Positions 1-8,361 of a stretch of DNA of 64,000 bases are shown in pieces. Where the stretch lies: contig CAWIWV010000002.1 of the NCBI GenBank assembly GCA_963839925.1, positions 868,001 through 932,000 on the forward strand, read 5' to 3'. This stretch comes from Bog-756 sp963839925 (GTDB lineage Bacteria > Actinomycetota > Acidimicrobiia > Acidimicrobiales > RAAP-2). The translations under genes were made by a program, and so were the position numbers. Each line of letters starts with the position of its first letter. The first letter of the stretch is position 1. The notes under the pieces are model-generated. The model had not been told where the DNA came from. It made no database searches and was given only the letters and a program-made list of their open reading frames with translations.

Positions 1-1015
1 CCAGCCCGTCGACCAGGCGACCGATCTGGGCATCGGTGTGCTCGAGGAATCCGGCGAATGCCTCCTGCAGACGAGCGGCAAAGATGCGCTGGTCGTCGGT
101 GAGGGAGTCCCACGGCTCGACTCCGGGGTTTCGCGGTGCGAGCTGTGTGTCCGAGGGCAGCAGTCCCATCTCCCGTTGGCGAGCGAACCACCGGTCTCGG
201 GCCGCGTCCCAGCCGTCGTCGAAGCGACCGCGGTACTTCTCGAGATAGGCGGCCGGAGCCTGGTGCGGTGCGTGCATCGCGCCGAATGCGAGATAGGTGA
301 AGAAGGGCCGATCCGGACGGATCGAGACGGTGTCGTGGATGAAGCCGAGGGCGTGGTCGACCAGGTCTTCGCTCAGGTGGTAACCCTCGTCGGGGGTTGC
401 CGGCGGCTCGACCGCGTGGTTGTCGTAGATCAGCTCGGGATAGAACTGGTCGGTCTCGCCTTCGAGGAACCCGTAGTAACGGTCGAAGCCACGTTGGCAC
501 GGCCATTGGTCGTAGGGGCCGGCAGCCGACGCGTTCTCCATGTTGCAGAGATGCCATTTCCCGACGGCGAAGGTCGCATAGCCCTTGTCCCGAAGGACTT
601 CCGCGATGGTCGTGGCGTGATTGGTGACCTGGCCGCGGATGTGCGGGTAACCGCTGTCGAAGTTCGACAGCGAGCGCATCCCGACCGCGTGGTGGTTCCG
701 CCCGGTGAGCAGGGCCGCCCGGGTGGGCGAGCACAAGGGGGTCACGTGGAAGTTGGTGTAACGGAGCCCGCCGGCCGCCAGCCGGTCGATGTTGGGTGTT
801 GCGAGGTCCGATCCGAAGCACGACAGGTGGGAGAAGCCAGTGTCGTCGAGGAGGATGAGCACGACGTTCGGCGCGCTCTCGCCCGGATGTGGTGGGGTCT
901 CCCACCAGGGTGTGGACTCGGCCTGGGTTCGACCGATCACTCCGTCGAAGGCGGCGTTGGAACCGCTCCGAGGACCAAGGTGCGGCATGGAAGGTGACGT
1001 TACCGAGACGCCCAA
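1..1015 (-). CDS. Arylsulfatase (sulfatase family), C-terminus beyond window edge
   Basis: Type I formylglycine-dependent sulfatase that hydrolyses sulfate esters. Read from ATG 988, residues 41-50 carry the metal-binding DD of an NVVLILLDDT strand. C86 lies in CSPTRAALLTGR, the CxPxR signature in which Cys is converted to formylglycine, and the GKWH motif follows. The frame is open to base 1, so the gene is incomplete here. The start is uncertain. ATG 988 has no Shine-Dalgarno, while an in-frame TTG at 1015 sits 10 nt from AGGAGG (complement of 1026-1031), so I prefer 1015. It is divergent from and clearly paralogous to the sulfatase at 1267; both begin with a phage-like GVIG..STPWW segment before the fold. 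No signal peptide is visible, so it may be cytoplasmic. The substrate cannot be told from sequence. Confidence 0.9.
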   Translation of the reverse strand, partial: MGVSVTSPSMPHLGPRSGSNAAFDGVIGRTQAESTPWWETPPHPGESAPNVVLILLDDTGFSHLSCFGSDLATPNIDRLAAGGLRYTNFHVTPLCSPTRAALLTGRNHHAVGMRSLSNFDSGYPHIRGQVTNHATTIAEVLRDKGYATFAVGKWHLCNMENASAAGPYDQWPCQRGFDRYYGFLEGETDQFYPELIYDNHAVEPPATPDEGYHLSEDLVDHALGFIHDTVSIRPDRPFFTYLAFGAMHAPHQAPAAYLEKYRGRFDDGWDAARDRWFARQREMGLLPSDTQLAPRNPGVEPWDSLTDDQRIFAARLQEAFAGFLEHTDAQIGRLVDGL

Positions 1016-1266
1016 CCGGTGTCCACCTCCTGCTTTCGTGACAGATCGGGGCGAAATTCCCATGTGACCAGGTGGGTTGGCGGACGCTCCCCGGCCGTCG
1101 CTACTCTCCCCCCGGCGGCCCCGTCGAGCAGGGTTCCGCCGCCCCGCTCCGGGGTCGCCACTCAAGCTGGCGTCGAGGTTCGACCCGCATCCCGTCGGGT
1201 ACCGTAGCTGCGCCCGTCGACCAGCCCGACCAGGGCCTGCGGTCAGGAGCGAATCAGGAGGTTGCA

Positions 1267-3568
1267 ATGGAGACCCCGCGCTTTCAAGGCGTGATCGGCG
1301 ACGACTGGAGGGACTCCACTCCTTGGTGGCCGGAGTTGCCCTCACCGCCATCCGGTGCCCCCAACGTGCTGTTGGTGGTGCTCGATGACGTGGGGTATGC
1401 GCAGCTGGGATGCTACGGATCGGACATCGACACCCCGACGATCGACGCCCTCGCAGCATCCGGGATCCGCCTGACCAATTTCCATACGACCGCCCTTTGT
1501 TCGCCGACCCGGGCCTGCCTGCTGACCGGGCGGAACCACCACCGGAACGGCCTCGGGCGGGTTGCCGACCTGGCTGTCGGGTACCCCGGCTACAACGGCG
1601 AGATCCCCAAGGAGAACGGATTCCTCTCCGAGATCCTCCGCCAGCAGGGGTACGCCACCTACGCGGTCGGCAAGTGGCACCTCACACCGGACGACCAGAC
1701 CAACATGGCGGCTCCCCGGCACAGCTGGCCACTCGCCAGGGGATTCGATCGCTGGTACGGGTTCCACGGCGGCGAGACCCACCAATTCGTTCCCGCGCTC
1801 TATCACGACAACCATTCGATCCAACCGCCGCGTTCGATTGCGGAGGGCTACCACCTGAGCGCCGACCTCGCCGATCAGGCCATCGCCCAGCTGGCCGACC
1901 TTCGGGCGGTCGACGTCGATCGGAAGTTCTTCCTCTACTTCTGCACGGGGGCGTGCCACTCGCCCCACCACGCGCCCCCCGAGTGGATCGATCGATATCG
2001 GGGCCACTTCGACAAGGGTTGGGACGCGTGGCGCGAGGAGACCTTCGCCGCGCCAAGTCGCGTCGGGCCTGCTGGCGCCGGGCACCGAGATGGCCCCGCG
2101 CCCGCCGTGGGTCCCGGCGTGGAACGAGCTCCCCACCGACGAGAAGAAGGTGGCGGCGCGGTTCATGGAGTGCTTCGCCGCGTTCTTGTCCTATACCGAT
2201 GCCCAGCTTGCCCGGGTGCTCGACTTCCTCGAACAGACCGGCGACCGCGACGACACCCTGGTCATCCTGGTCTCGGACAACGGGGCCAGCTCCGAGGGTG
2301 GTCCCAGTGGTTCGATCAACGACAACCGGCTGCAGAACATCGACCCCGCCGGGCCCGCAGAGCTGATCACCAGGATCGAGGAGCTGGGTGGTCCGAGCGC
2401 GCACAACAACTATCCGTGGGGCTGGACCATGGCCGGCAACACTCCGTTCAAGCGCTGGAAGCGGGAGGTTCACGAAGGAGGGGTGGCAGATCCCTGCATC
2501 GTGAGCTGGCCGGCCCGGCTCGGCGCGGGAGGAGGGGTTCGGCGCCAGTTCACCCATGCCGTCGACGTCTTTCCGACGGTGCTCGAGCTTGCCGGTATCG
2601 AGCTCCCCGAGACCATCGAGTACGTGCCTCAGACCCGGGTCGACGGGATCAGCTTCGCTTCCCTGCTCGCTCCCGACGGGGCAGATGCTCCGCCACACCG
2701 TCTCACCCAACATTTCGAGATGTTCGGGAGCCGGGCGATCTATCACGACGGCTGGAAGGCGGTGACCTTCAAACCGGTCGGGCCGCTCTACGACGACGGG
2801 ATCAACTGGAACGCCCCGTTCAGCGACGACCGTTGGGAGCTCTACCGGGTCGAGACCGACCCGTCAGAGATCCACGATCTGGCGGCCGAGCATCCTGACC
2901 GCCTGGCCGACTTGATCGAGCGGTGGTGGGTCGAGGCGCGGCGGAACCAGGTCCTGCCACTCGACAACAGGGTGCTGCATACCCTGGTGAATCCCAAGCC
3001 GGACTGGAGACCTCCGTATCTGACCACTGTCTATTACCCGAACACCTCTCCGGTTCCCGAGACGGTGGCCGCCAACGTGAAGAACCGGAGTCACGCGATC
3101 GAGGTGGATCTGACGGTTCCCCCGGGCGGACCACCGGAGGGAGTGCTCCTCGCCCAGGGCTCGGTGCTCGGCGGCTTCTCCTTCCATCTGCGCGACGGCC
3201 GTCCCCGATACCTGCACAACCTCTACGGCAAGGAGCTCCATGTGGTCGAGGCCTCCGAGCCGATCGGCCCGGGCCGCTGCACGCTCGGATACCGGTTCGA
3301 GCGCGAGGAGAATGGTGGTGGCCGGGCGGTGCTGACCGTGGACGGCGAAGTGGTGGCCGAGGGGCACATCCCGAGATTCACCGTCGCGGCGTTCAGCGCG
3401 ACGGGTGCAGGACTGACCTGCGGGTACGAGGTCGGCCCAGCGGTCGGAGGGGACTACACCGCTCCGTTCGCGTGCACCGCAGTCATCCATACTGCGACCG
3501 TCACCCTCAGCGAGCAGGTCCCGGTGAATCCGATGGTCGAGTTCGAGCGGATCATGGCCGAGCAGTAG
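1267..3568 (+). CDS. Arylsulfatase, frameshifted near 2050
   Basis: Second formylglycine sulfatase, about 766 residues when both frames are joined, which is usual for large actinobacterial arylsulfatases. Seen: DD at residues 40-41, C78 in CSPTRACLLTGR, GKWH, and downstream the SDNGASSEGG metal site. A C-terminal beta-rich region covers the last 200 residues. ATG 1267 follows CAGGAGG with 5 nt spacing. The first frame runs 1267-2049 and the second 2051-3568. One extra base lies within 2047-2053 (GCCGCGCC). Removing it restores a sequence that aligns with the paralogue at 1-1015 (GLL.P.T..APR.P.V..W). As read, neither fragment has a complete active site. This is either a sequencing error or a young pseudogene; I favour error because five other genes in the window show the same kind of break. 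Confidence 0.87.
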
Positions 3569-3611
3569 GAGTAAGCGAGGCCGGAAGTTCGGGTCCGCAG
3601 GGATCGATCGC

Positions 3612-4494
3612 TCAGGAGCGCGCCTCTGCGAATCCGTGAGAGACGCAGGTCTGGCCGTCCGAGCCGCTGTTCGTCTGGTCGGGACAGGTGGTGTCGTTCC
3701 ACGTGGCCCCACTCGTATTGGTGTTCCCGGTGGACGCGCCCTTGAAGTTCGCCTTGGTCAGATTGGCCTTGGTCAGATTGGTCGAATACAGCAAGGCCGG
3801 CACGACCGCGCTGGTGAGGTTGGCCTGCGTGAGGTTCGAGGTACCCAGATTGCAATCGCAGGCGACGTTGCTGAGATTCGCCTTGGTCAGATCAGCTCCC
3901 GTGATCTGTGCCGAGAGGAGATTGTCGCCGGCGAGATCAGCGCCCGCGAGGGAGGTGCCGTTCATAGAGGCATCCTCGAAATTGACCCCGGTCAGGTTGC
4001 GTCCCTTCAAGTTGCAGTTGTTGAGGTTGGCCCAGGGTCCGAGGTAGGTGCAGTCGGGCGCGCTGCTCGTGTCGGTGACCTTCTGGACCGCCGTACTTTG
4101 GCCTGCCGAGTTGACCGCGTAGACATCGATCGTGACCTGCACCTTTTCGGGGCGACTCGTCACGAACACCGTGCAGCTCGTGGCGCTGAGCTTGACGGGA
4201 CAGTCATTGTTCCCCGTCGATTTTCCGACCGGGAGCTGGACCGTTGCGGCCACCCGGTAGCTCTTCACCGCGCCACCGGAGGACGGTGGCGACCACAAAG
4301 CCTTGACGACTCTTCCCTCGGCGGTGAGTTGAAGACGCGGTTGGTGGACCGGGCGCGTTGGCGGCGGCTTTCTTTGTGGCCGGAGAGGCCGGCCCGCCGT
4401 TTGCAGTGCCGCCGAAGACAGCCAGCGAAATCAGCAGAAGGACCGCTCCGAGAGCAACGCTGATACCCAGCCGGATGACCTTCAAAGACGTCAT
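3612..4494 (-). CDS. Secreted FN3-like / pentapeptide-repeat protein, frameshifted near 4338
   Basis: Joined product of about 293 residues. It has an N-terminal signal/anchor (VIRLGISVALGAVLLLISLAV), an Ala/Pro linker, a fibronectin-III-like domain (PGPPTRLQL...YRV...YAVNSAGQ) at about 48-135, and pentapeptide repeats of the A(D/N)LxxA(N/D)L type from about 145 to 255. The repeats should form a right-handed quadrilateral helix; function unknown. ATG 4494 follows a GAAGGTGAG ribosome site. The first frame leaves the signal/linker at about 4340 and the FN3 part continues in another frame from about 4336, an extra base in CGCGG (4336-4340). It is divergent from the PQQ lipoprotein, with a palindrome between them. 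Cysteines in the repeat region could form disulfides outside the cell. Confidence 0.75.
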
Positions 4495-4572
4495 CTCACC
4501 TTCTCCACTTCAGCCCCGCACGACTGGACGCTACACCCCAGTTGCTCGACTGACTCGAGAGCCATCTCGGAC

Positions 4573-4593
4573 ATGTTCGGTGAAACGGAACAT
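4573..4593. promoter_or_regulatory. 21-bp interrupted palindrome in divergent promoter region
   Basis: ATGTTC-g-GT-gaa-AC-g-GAACAT: 8 of 9 positions in each arm are symmetric around 4583. It lies midway between the divergent starts at 4494 and 4670, where an operator controlling both genes would sit. The protein that binds is unknown. The arms face the opposite way to the actinobacterial LexA box (GAAC...GTTC), so I do not call it SOS. Confidence 0.45.
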
Positions 4594-4669
4594 TTCCTCA
4601 TTCGTTACAAGGCGTTGCAATGTGACAGTCGAGTGAGTTTTTTCGAACGAGTCGACCAAAGGAGCACCT

Positions 4670-6214
4670 GTGAAGATCAGACGTGCGAGATGGTCGAGGT
4701 TGCTCAAGCGAGCGTCACTCGTTCTTCCGGTGGCACTGTTGTTCGGCGCCTGCAACGTCTGGTCCATGTACGGCGAAGGTCCGACTCATTCGAGCAACGA
4801 CTCGTCCAACGTCATCACGACGGCCAATGCTTCCACGCTCGAGGAAGCGGGAACGACCAAGGCGGTCGCCGGCACGGGTGCACTGGTCACCTCGTCGCCG
4901 ACCGTCGCGTCGAACGACATGTTGTACGTGACCGGGGACTACACGGATCCGCAGAACTCCAAGGACACGACCGGCGAGCTGTATGCCTATTCGGCAAGCG
5001 GCGGCACCACGAACTGCCCGACGCCGAGCCAAGGCCATCCGACACTGAACTGCCAACCGGTCTGGACGGCCATTCCGACCCAGACGAATGCTCTCACCAC
5101 TGCGCCGGCAGTCGATCTCTCGCTGTCCACCCCCATCGTGTACGTCGGAAGTCACAACGGCGACGTGTACGCGTACAACGCGTCGAACGGCAAACTCGTG
5201 TGGCATTCCGAGACGCTCGGAGGATCCATCGACGGTTCCCTCACCATTGCCAACGGGTACCTCTACGTTCCCGAGGACTATGGATGGGTCTACGTCTTCC
5301 CTTCGACGACCGGCACCAACGGCGAGGACGACAATTGCTTCACCGCCTCGAAGCAGCTGGAGTGCGATCCCGACTGGGGCTACTGGACGGCGGGGAACAA
5401 TTTCTCGACGCCGGCAGTCGAGAACGGGATGATGTATCAGGCCGCGGGCGATCACGTGACCGGCAAGAACAATCCTGATCAATACGCCGTGTACGGGTTC
5501 AATGCTTCCTATCTCGCCAGCGAGTGTCCTGGGACCTACGCCCCCCATGAGCACGGTCAGCCGCTCACTGCCATCGCCGCCTGTGCGCCAGCCTGGTCCG
5601 CACCCTGGCAGCAGGGTGGACAGTGGGACGGGGGCGGGACATCACCGTCGTCGTCCAGTTCCGACGTGTACATCGAATCCGCCACCAACGGCCTGCTCGC
5701 ATACTCTGCGGCCGGATCGTCGAAGTGCACCGGTACGAAATTCGTCGGCCAGTGGGGGGAGGTCTGTACCCCGCTCTGGATCGGCTCCACAGGCAACGAC
5801 TTCGTCAACAACTCCGGGGACGCCGGTCCCGTGGCCGCAGTGGCGAACGGCAACGTCTATGTCGGCGACAGGACCGGCAAGGTCTATGCGTTCAACGCGA
5901 CGAGCGGAGCGCTCACCTGGTCCTACGCAACCGGTGGAGCAATCGACTCGTCGGTGGCGGTCGCCGGGGACAGTGCCTCGGACGCCGTCGCATTCGTCGG
6001 ATGCTCCAACCGAGTCAGCGGGCAAACCTGTTCCCACAGCTTCTTCGCGTTCAAGGCCTCGAGCGGAGGTACTCCTCTCTGGACGGCGAACACCACCGGC
6101 TCGATCGACGACCCGACGATCGTCGGCGATGCAGGGTCGGGGAGCGGAACGGGCGCCGTCTACGCCCCATCCGGGACCCAGGTCTTCGCCTACGCGTTGC
6201 CGACGTCGAGCTAG
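4670..6214 (+). CDS. PQQ-like beta-propeller lipoprotein
   Basis: 514-residue predicted lipoprotein. A basic N-terminus and a hydrophobic stretch end in the lipobox LFGAC (Cys28), so it is probably tethered to the outer face of the membrane. The rest is a series of beta-propeller blades with the PQQ/WD-like pattern (VYVGSHNGDVYAYNASNGKLVWH, VYVGDRTGKVYAFNATSGALTW). Paired cysteines in inserts suggest extracytoplasmic disulfides. The start is GTG 4670, with AAAGGAG 7-8 nt upstream. BamB-like and quinoprotein-like folds share this repeat. No quinone ligands or catalytic residues are obvious, so a scaffold or binding role is more likely than a dehydrogenase. Confidence 0.8.
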   Translation: MKIRRARWSRLLKRASLVLPVALLFGACNVWSMYGEGPTHSSNDSSNVITTANASTLEEAGTTKAVAGTGALVTSSPTVASNDMLYVTGDYTDPQNSKDTTGELYAYSASGGTTNCPTPSQGHPTLNCQPVWTAIPTQTNALTTAPAVDLSLSTPIVYVGSHNGDVYAYNASNGKLVWHSETLGGSIDGSLTIANGYLYVPEDYGWVYVFPSTTGTNGEDDNCFTASKQLECDPDWGYWTAGNNFSTPAVENGMMYQAAGDHVTGKNNPDQYAVYGFNASYLASECPGTYAPHEHGQPLTAIAACAPAWSAPWQQGGQWDGGGTSPSSSSSDVYIESATNGLLAYSAAGSSKCTGTKFVGQWGEVCTPLWIGSTGNDFVNNSGDAGPVAAVANGNVYVGDRTGKVYAFNATSGALTWSYATGGAIDSSVAVAGDSASDAVAFVGCSNRVSGQTCSHSFFAFKASSGGTPLWTANTTGSIDDPTIVGDAGSGSGTGAVYAPSGTQVFAYALPTSS

Positions 6215-6302
6215 CCGGAATCCTTGAGCCATTTCCGGCAGGCGGCTGTGCCCGGCGGTCTGCTCACTCATCGGCTCAGCCCAAGTTTAAGGAATTCATA
6301 TA

Positions 6303-6316
6303 CAGAGTTCACTCTG
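6303..6316. promoter_or_regulatory. Palindrome at putative htrA promoter
   Basis: CAGAGT-tc-ACTCTG is a perfect 6+6 inverted repeat directly downstream of TATACA (6299-6304), which could be the -10 element, and 22 nt before the GGGAGG ribosome site of the leader frame. The position would suit a repressor at the transcription start. No regulator is identified. Confidence 0.35.
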
Positions 6317-6337
6317 CCCTTAGACGGGAGGTATCCA

Positions 6338-6394
6338 ATGGAAGGCGCAGAGTCCCCAAGTTTCGACCTCGAGAGCAGAGGCAGATGCACATGA
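6338..6394 (+). CDS. Possible 18-codon leader peptide coupled to htrA
   Basis: ATG 6338 has a very good ribosome site (GGGAGG, 6 nt spacing) and reads 18 codons (MEGAESPSFDLESRGRCT). Its stop overlaps the protease start as ATGA at 6391-6394. The protease start itself has only a weak AGAGG. This fits translational coupling. Alternatively, a single-base error has split the true N-terminus of the protease from its body, which is plausible given other indels in this window. Confidence 0.4.
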   Translation: MEGAESPSFDLESRGRCT

Positions 6395-8133
6395 GCGATA
6401 CCTGGCCCCCATCAACCGACCCAGAGGACGCCGACAACGTCGAGACGACCCCGGTCGGTGAAGGCACCGTCGGAGCAGACAGCCCCACCGCACCCGTTGT
6501 CGGCGGCGTCAATGACACCGCGCAGACGGCGATTCCTCTCGGGCCGCCCCTGGTCCCGACTCCTCCGGAGTACTGGCGTGAGTATCCCTACGCAGGAGGT
6601 CCGGACGGTGGCGCGTCGGCCCATCCCGACGGCCTCTACCGTCCCCAACCGATGTACCCGAGCGGGTACCCGACCCAGGACACTCCGGCCGCCGGCCCCG
6701 GATCGTCGGCCTTCCCTCCGCCACCGGGGGCCTGGCCCTCGATGCCCTATCCGGGCTGGAGTCAAGAAGCACCCGCCGGTGGGCCCGTCCCGGGAGGATG
6801 GAGCGGCGGCGGTGGAACGGTGCCTCCCTATGGGGCATGGCCATACCCGGGATATCCCCAGTCCCCTCAGGCCGCCAAGCCGAAGAAGCGGGGCGCCCTG
6901 GCAATCGCCGCGGCGACCGTCCTCGGAGTGGTGGCGATCCTCGGCGGGGCCGGGCTCGGCCACTACATCTGGCCGGCCTCTGCACCGAGCGCGTCGAGCA
7001 CGAACAGTCCCGCCTCGGGGGGCTCGGGCACCGGGTACCCGAGCAACGGCTCTCTTTCCCCGTACGGCGGGTCGTCGGGTAGCAACGGCTACTCCCCGTT
7101 CGGTGGGTCCTCGGGGTCGGGTGGATCCTCCACCGGTGCCGGTGCGCCCTCTGACATCTCGGCGATCGCCGCGAAGGTGGACCCGGGTCTGGTGGACATC
7201 AATACCAACCTCAGCTACCAGAGTGAAGAAGCAGCAGGCACCGGCATGGTGCTCACCTCCGACGGTGAGGTTCTGACCAACAACCACGTCATCGACGGTG
7301 CCACCAGCATCAGCGCCACTGACGTCGGGAACGGCAAGACCTACAAGGCGACGGTTGTCGGGTACGACCGGACCGGTGACGTGGCGGTGATCAAGCTGAC
7401 CGGAGCCAGTGGTCTGACCACGGTGTCGATCGCCTCACGCAGCGCTGCAGTCGGTCAGGCGGTCGTGGGAGTCGGGAACGCCGGCGGCACGGGCGGAACC
7501 CCGAGTGCTGCAGGGGGCTCGGTCACTGCGGTCGATCAGTCGATCACCGCCAGCGACGACGGCGGCGGGAATGCCGAAAGCCTGACCGGGCTCATCGAAA
7601 CCAACGCCGGCATCAAGCCCGGCGACTCGGGTGGGTCGCTCGTGAACACTGAGGGGAAGGTGCTCGGCATGGACACGGCAGCATCGGCCGATTCGGCGTA
7701 CGTAGAGACGGCCAGCCAGGGCTACGCGATCCCGATCCATACCGCGTTGGCGATCGCCCATCAGATCGAGGCCGGCGACGCCTCGAGCACCGTGCACATC
7801 GGTGCGACCGGGTTCCTCGGGGTCAGCATCGCCACCTCCAGTAGCAACAACGGGATATTCGGAGGGAGCGGATTCGGGGGTGGGGGCAACAGCGGGTCGA
7901 CCCAAGGCGCTGACGTGCAAGGGACGCTCGGCGGTTCGCCAGCAGCCCAGGCAGGATTGGTGAGCGGTGACGTGATCACCGCAGTGGACGGCCATCAAGT
8001 GAGTTCGCCCTCGGACCTCAGCAACATCATGGAGCAGTACCACCCTGGCGACACAGTCCAGCTTCAATGGGAGAACTCGTCGGGCCAGAGCCAGACGGCC
8101 AGCGTCACGCTGGAGAGCGGTCCTCCCTCGTAG
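6391..8133 (+). CDS. HtrA/DegP-type membrane-anchored serine protease with PDZ domain
   Basis: 580 residues: a Pro/Gly/Tyr-rich cytoplasmic segment (1-160), one membrane helix (about 168-188, GALAIAAATVLGVVAILGG), a Gly/Ser linker to about 250, a trypsin-fold protease and a C-terminal PDZ domain (about 465-575, LGVSIATSSS to the end). The catalytic triad is visible: His299 in TNNHVI, Asp330 in TGDVAVIKL and Ser413 in PGDSGGSLV. The architecture matches mycobacterial PepD/HtrA proteins, which act on the outer face of the membrane on misfolded or envelope proteins. The start at ATG 6391 is preferred over ATG 6385 because the AGAGG site is better spaced. It converges with the Agd3-like gene across a strong hairpin. 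Confidence 0.9.
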   Translation: MSDTWPPSTDPEDADNVETTPVGEGTVGADSPTAPVVGGVNDTAQTAIPLGPPLVPTPPEYWREYPYAGGPDGGASAHPDGLYRPQPMYPSGYPTQDTPAAGPGSSAFPPPPGAWPSMPYPGWSQEAPAGGPVPGGWSGGGGTVPPYGAWPYPGYPQSPQAAKPKKRGALAIAAATVLGVVAILGGAGLGHYIWPASAPSASSTNSPASGGSGTGYPSNGSLSPYGGSSGSNGYSPFGGSSGSGGSSTGAGAPSDISAIAAKVDPGLVDINTNLSYQSEEAAGTGMVLTSDGEVLTNNHVIDGATSISATDVGNGKTYKATVVGYDRTGDVAVIKLTGASGLTTVSIASRSAAVGQAVVGVGNAGGTGGTPSAAGGSVTAVDQSITASDDGGGNAESLTGLIETNAGIKPGDSGGSLVNTEGKVLGMDTAASADSAYVETASQGYAIPIHTALAIAHQIEAGDASSTVHIGATGFLGVSIATSSSNNGIFGGSGFGGGGNSGSTQGADVQGTLGGSPAAQAGLVSGDVITAVDGHQVSSPSDLSNIMEQYHPGDTVQLQWENSSGQSQTASVTLESGPPS

Positions 8134-8143
8134 TCCGTCGGTT

Positions 8144-8178
8144 GAGTGTCGCCGCAGTGATCTCCTGCGGCGACACTC
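8144..8178. terminator. Bidirectional hairpin terminator between htrA and Agd3-like gene
   Basis: A perfect 14-bp inverted repeat (GAGTGTCGCCGCAG, 8144-8157, with its complement at 8165-8178) and a 7-nt loop. It lies 11 nt after the htrA stop and in the 228-nt gap between convergent genes. There is no U tract, as is common in actinobacteria. Confidence 0.75.
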
Positions 8179-8361
8179 CGAGGACGAGAAGTGCGGCAAC
8201 CGCCGCATCGCTCCCCTCGACTCCATCGAGTTCGCCGGCTTCCCCGCTCCGAGCGAGCTCGATGATCGCCCGTATCGCAGCGAGCCTCGGTGTCTCCGAG
8301 CCCACCCGCCTGGCGAACTTCCTTCGGCTCACGACGTCAGATCAACAGTTTCGACTGCGCC

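Noticed and set aside
2090..3568. Independent second sulfatase-like gene starting at ATG 2090
   Set aside because: It is the C-terminal two thirds of the gene starting at 1267; it lacks the formylglycine site and has no ribosome site.
4573..4593. LexA/SOS box
   Set aside because: Arms are ATGTTC...GAACAT; the actinobacterial SOS box is GAAC...GTTC with a 4-nt gap.
8105..8332. 75-codon minus-strand frame after the Agd3-like gene
   Set aside because: Overlaps the 14-bp terminator hairpin and the htrA end, with a GTG start and no ribosome site.
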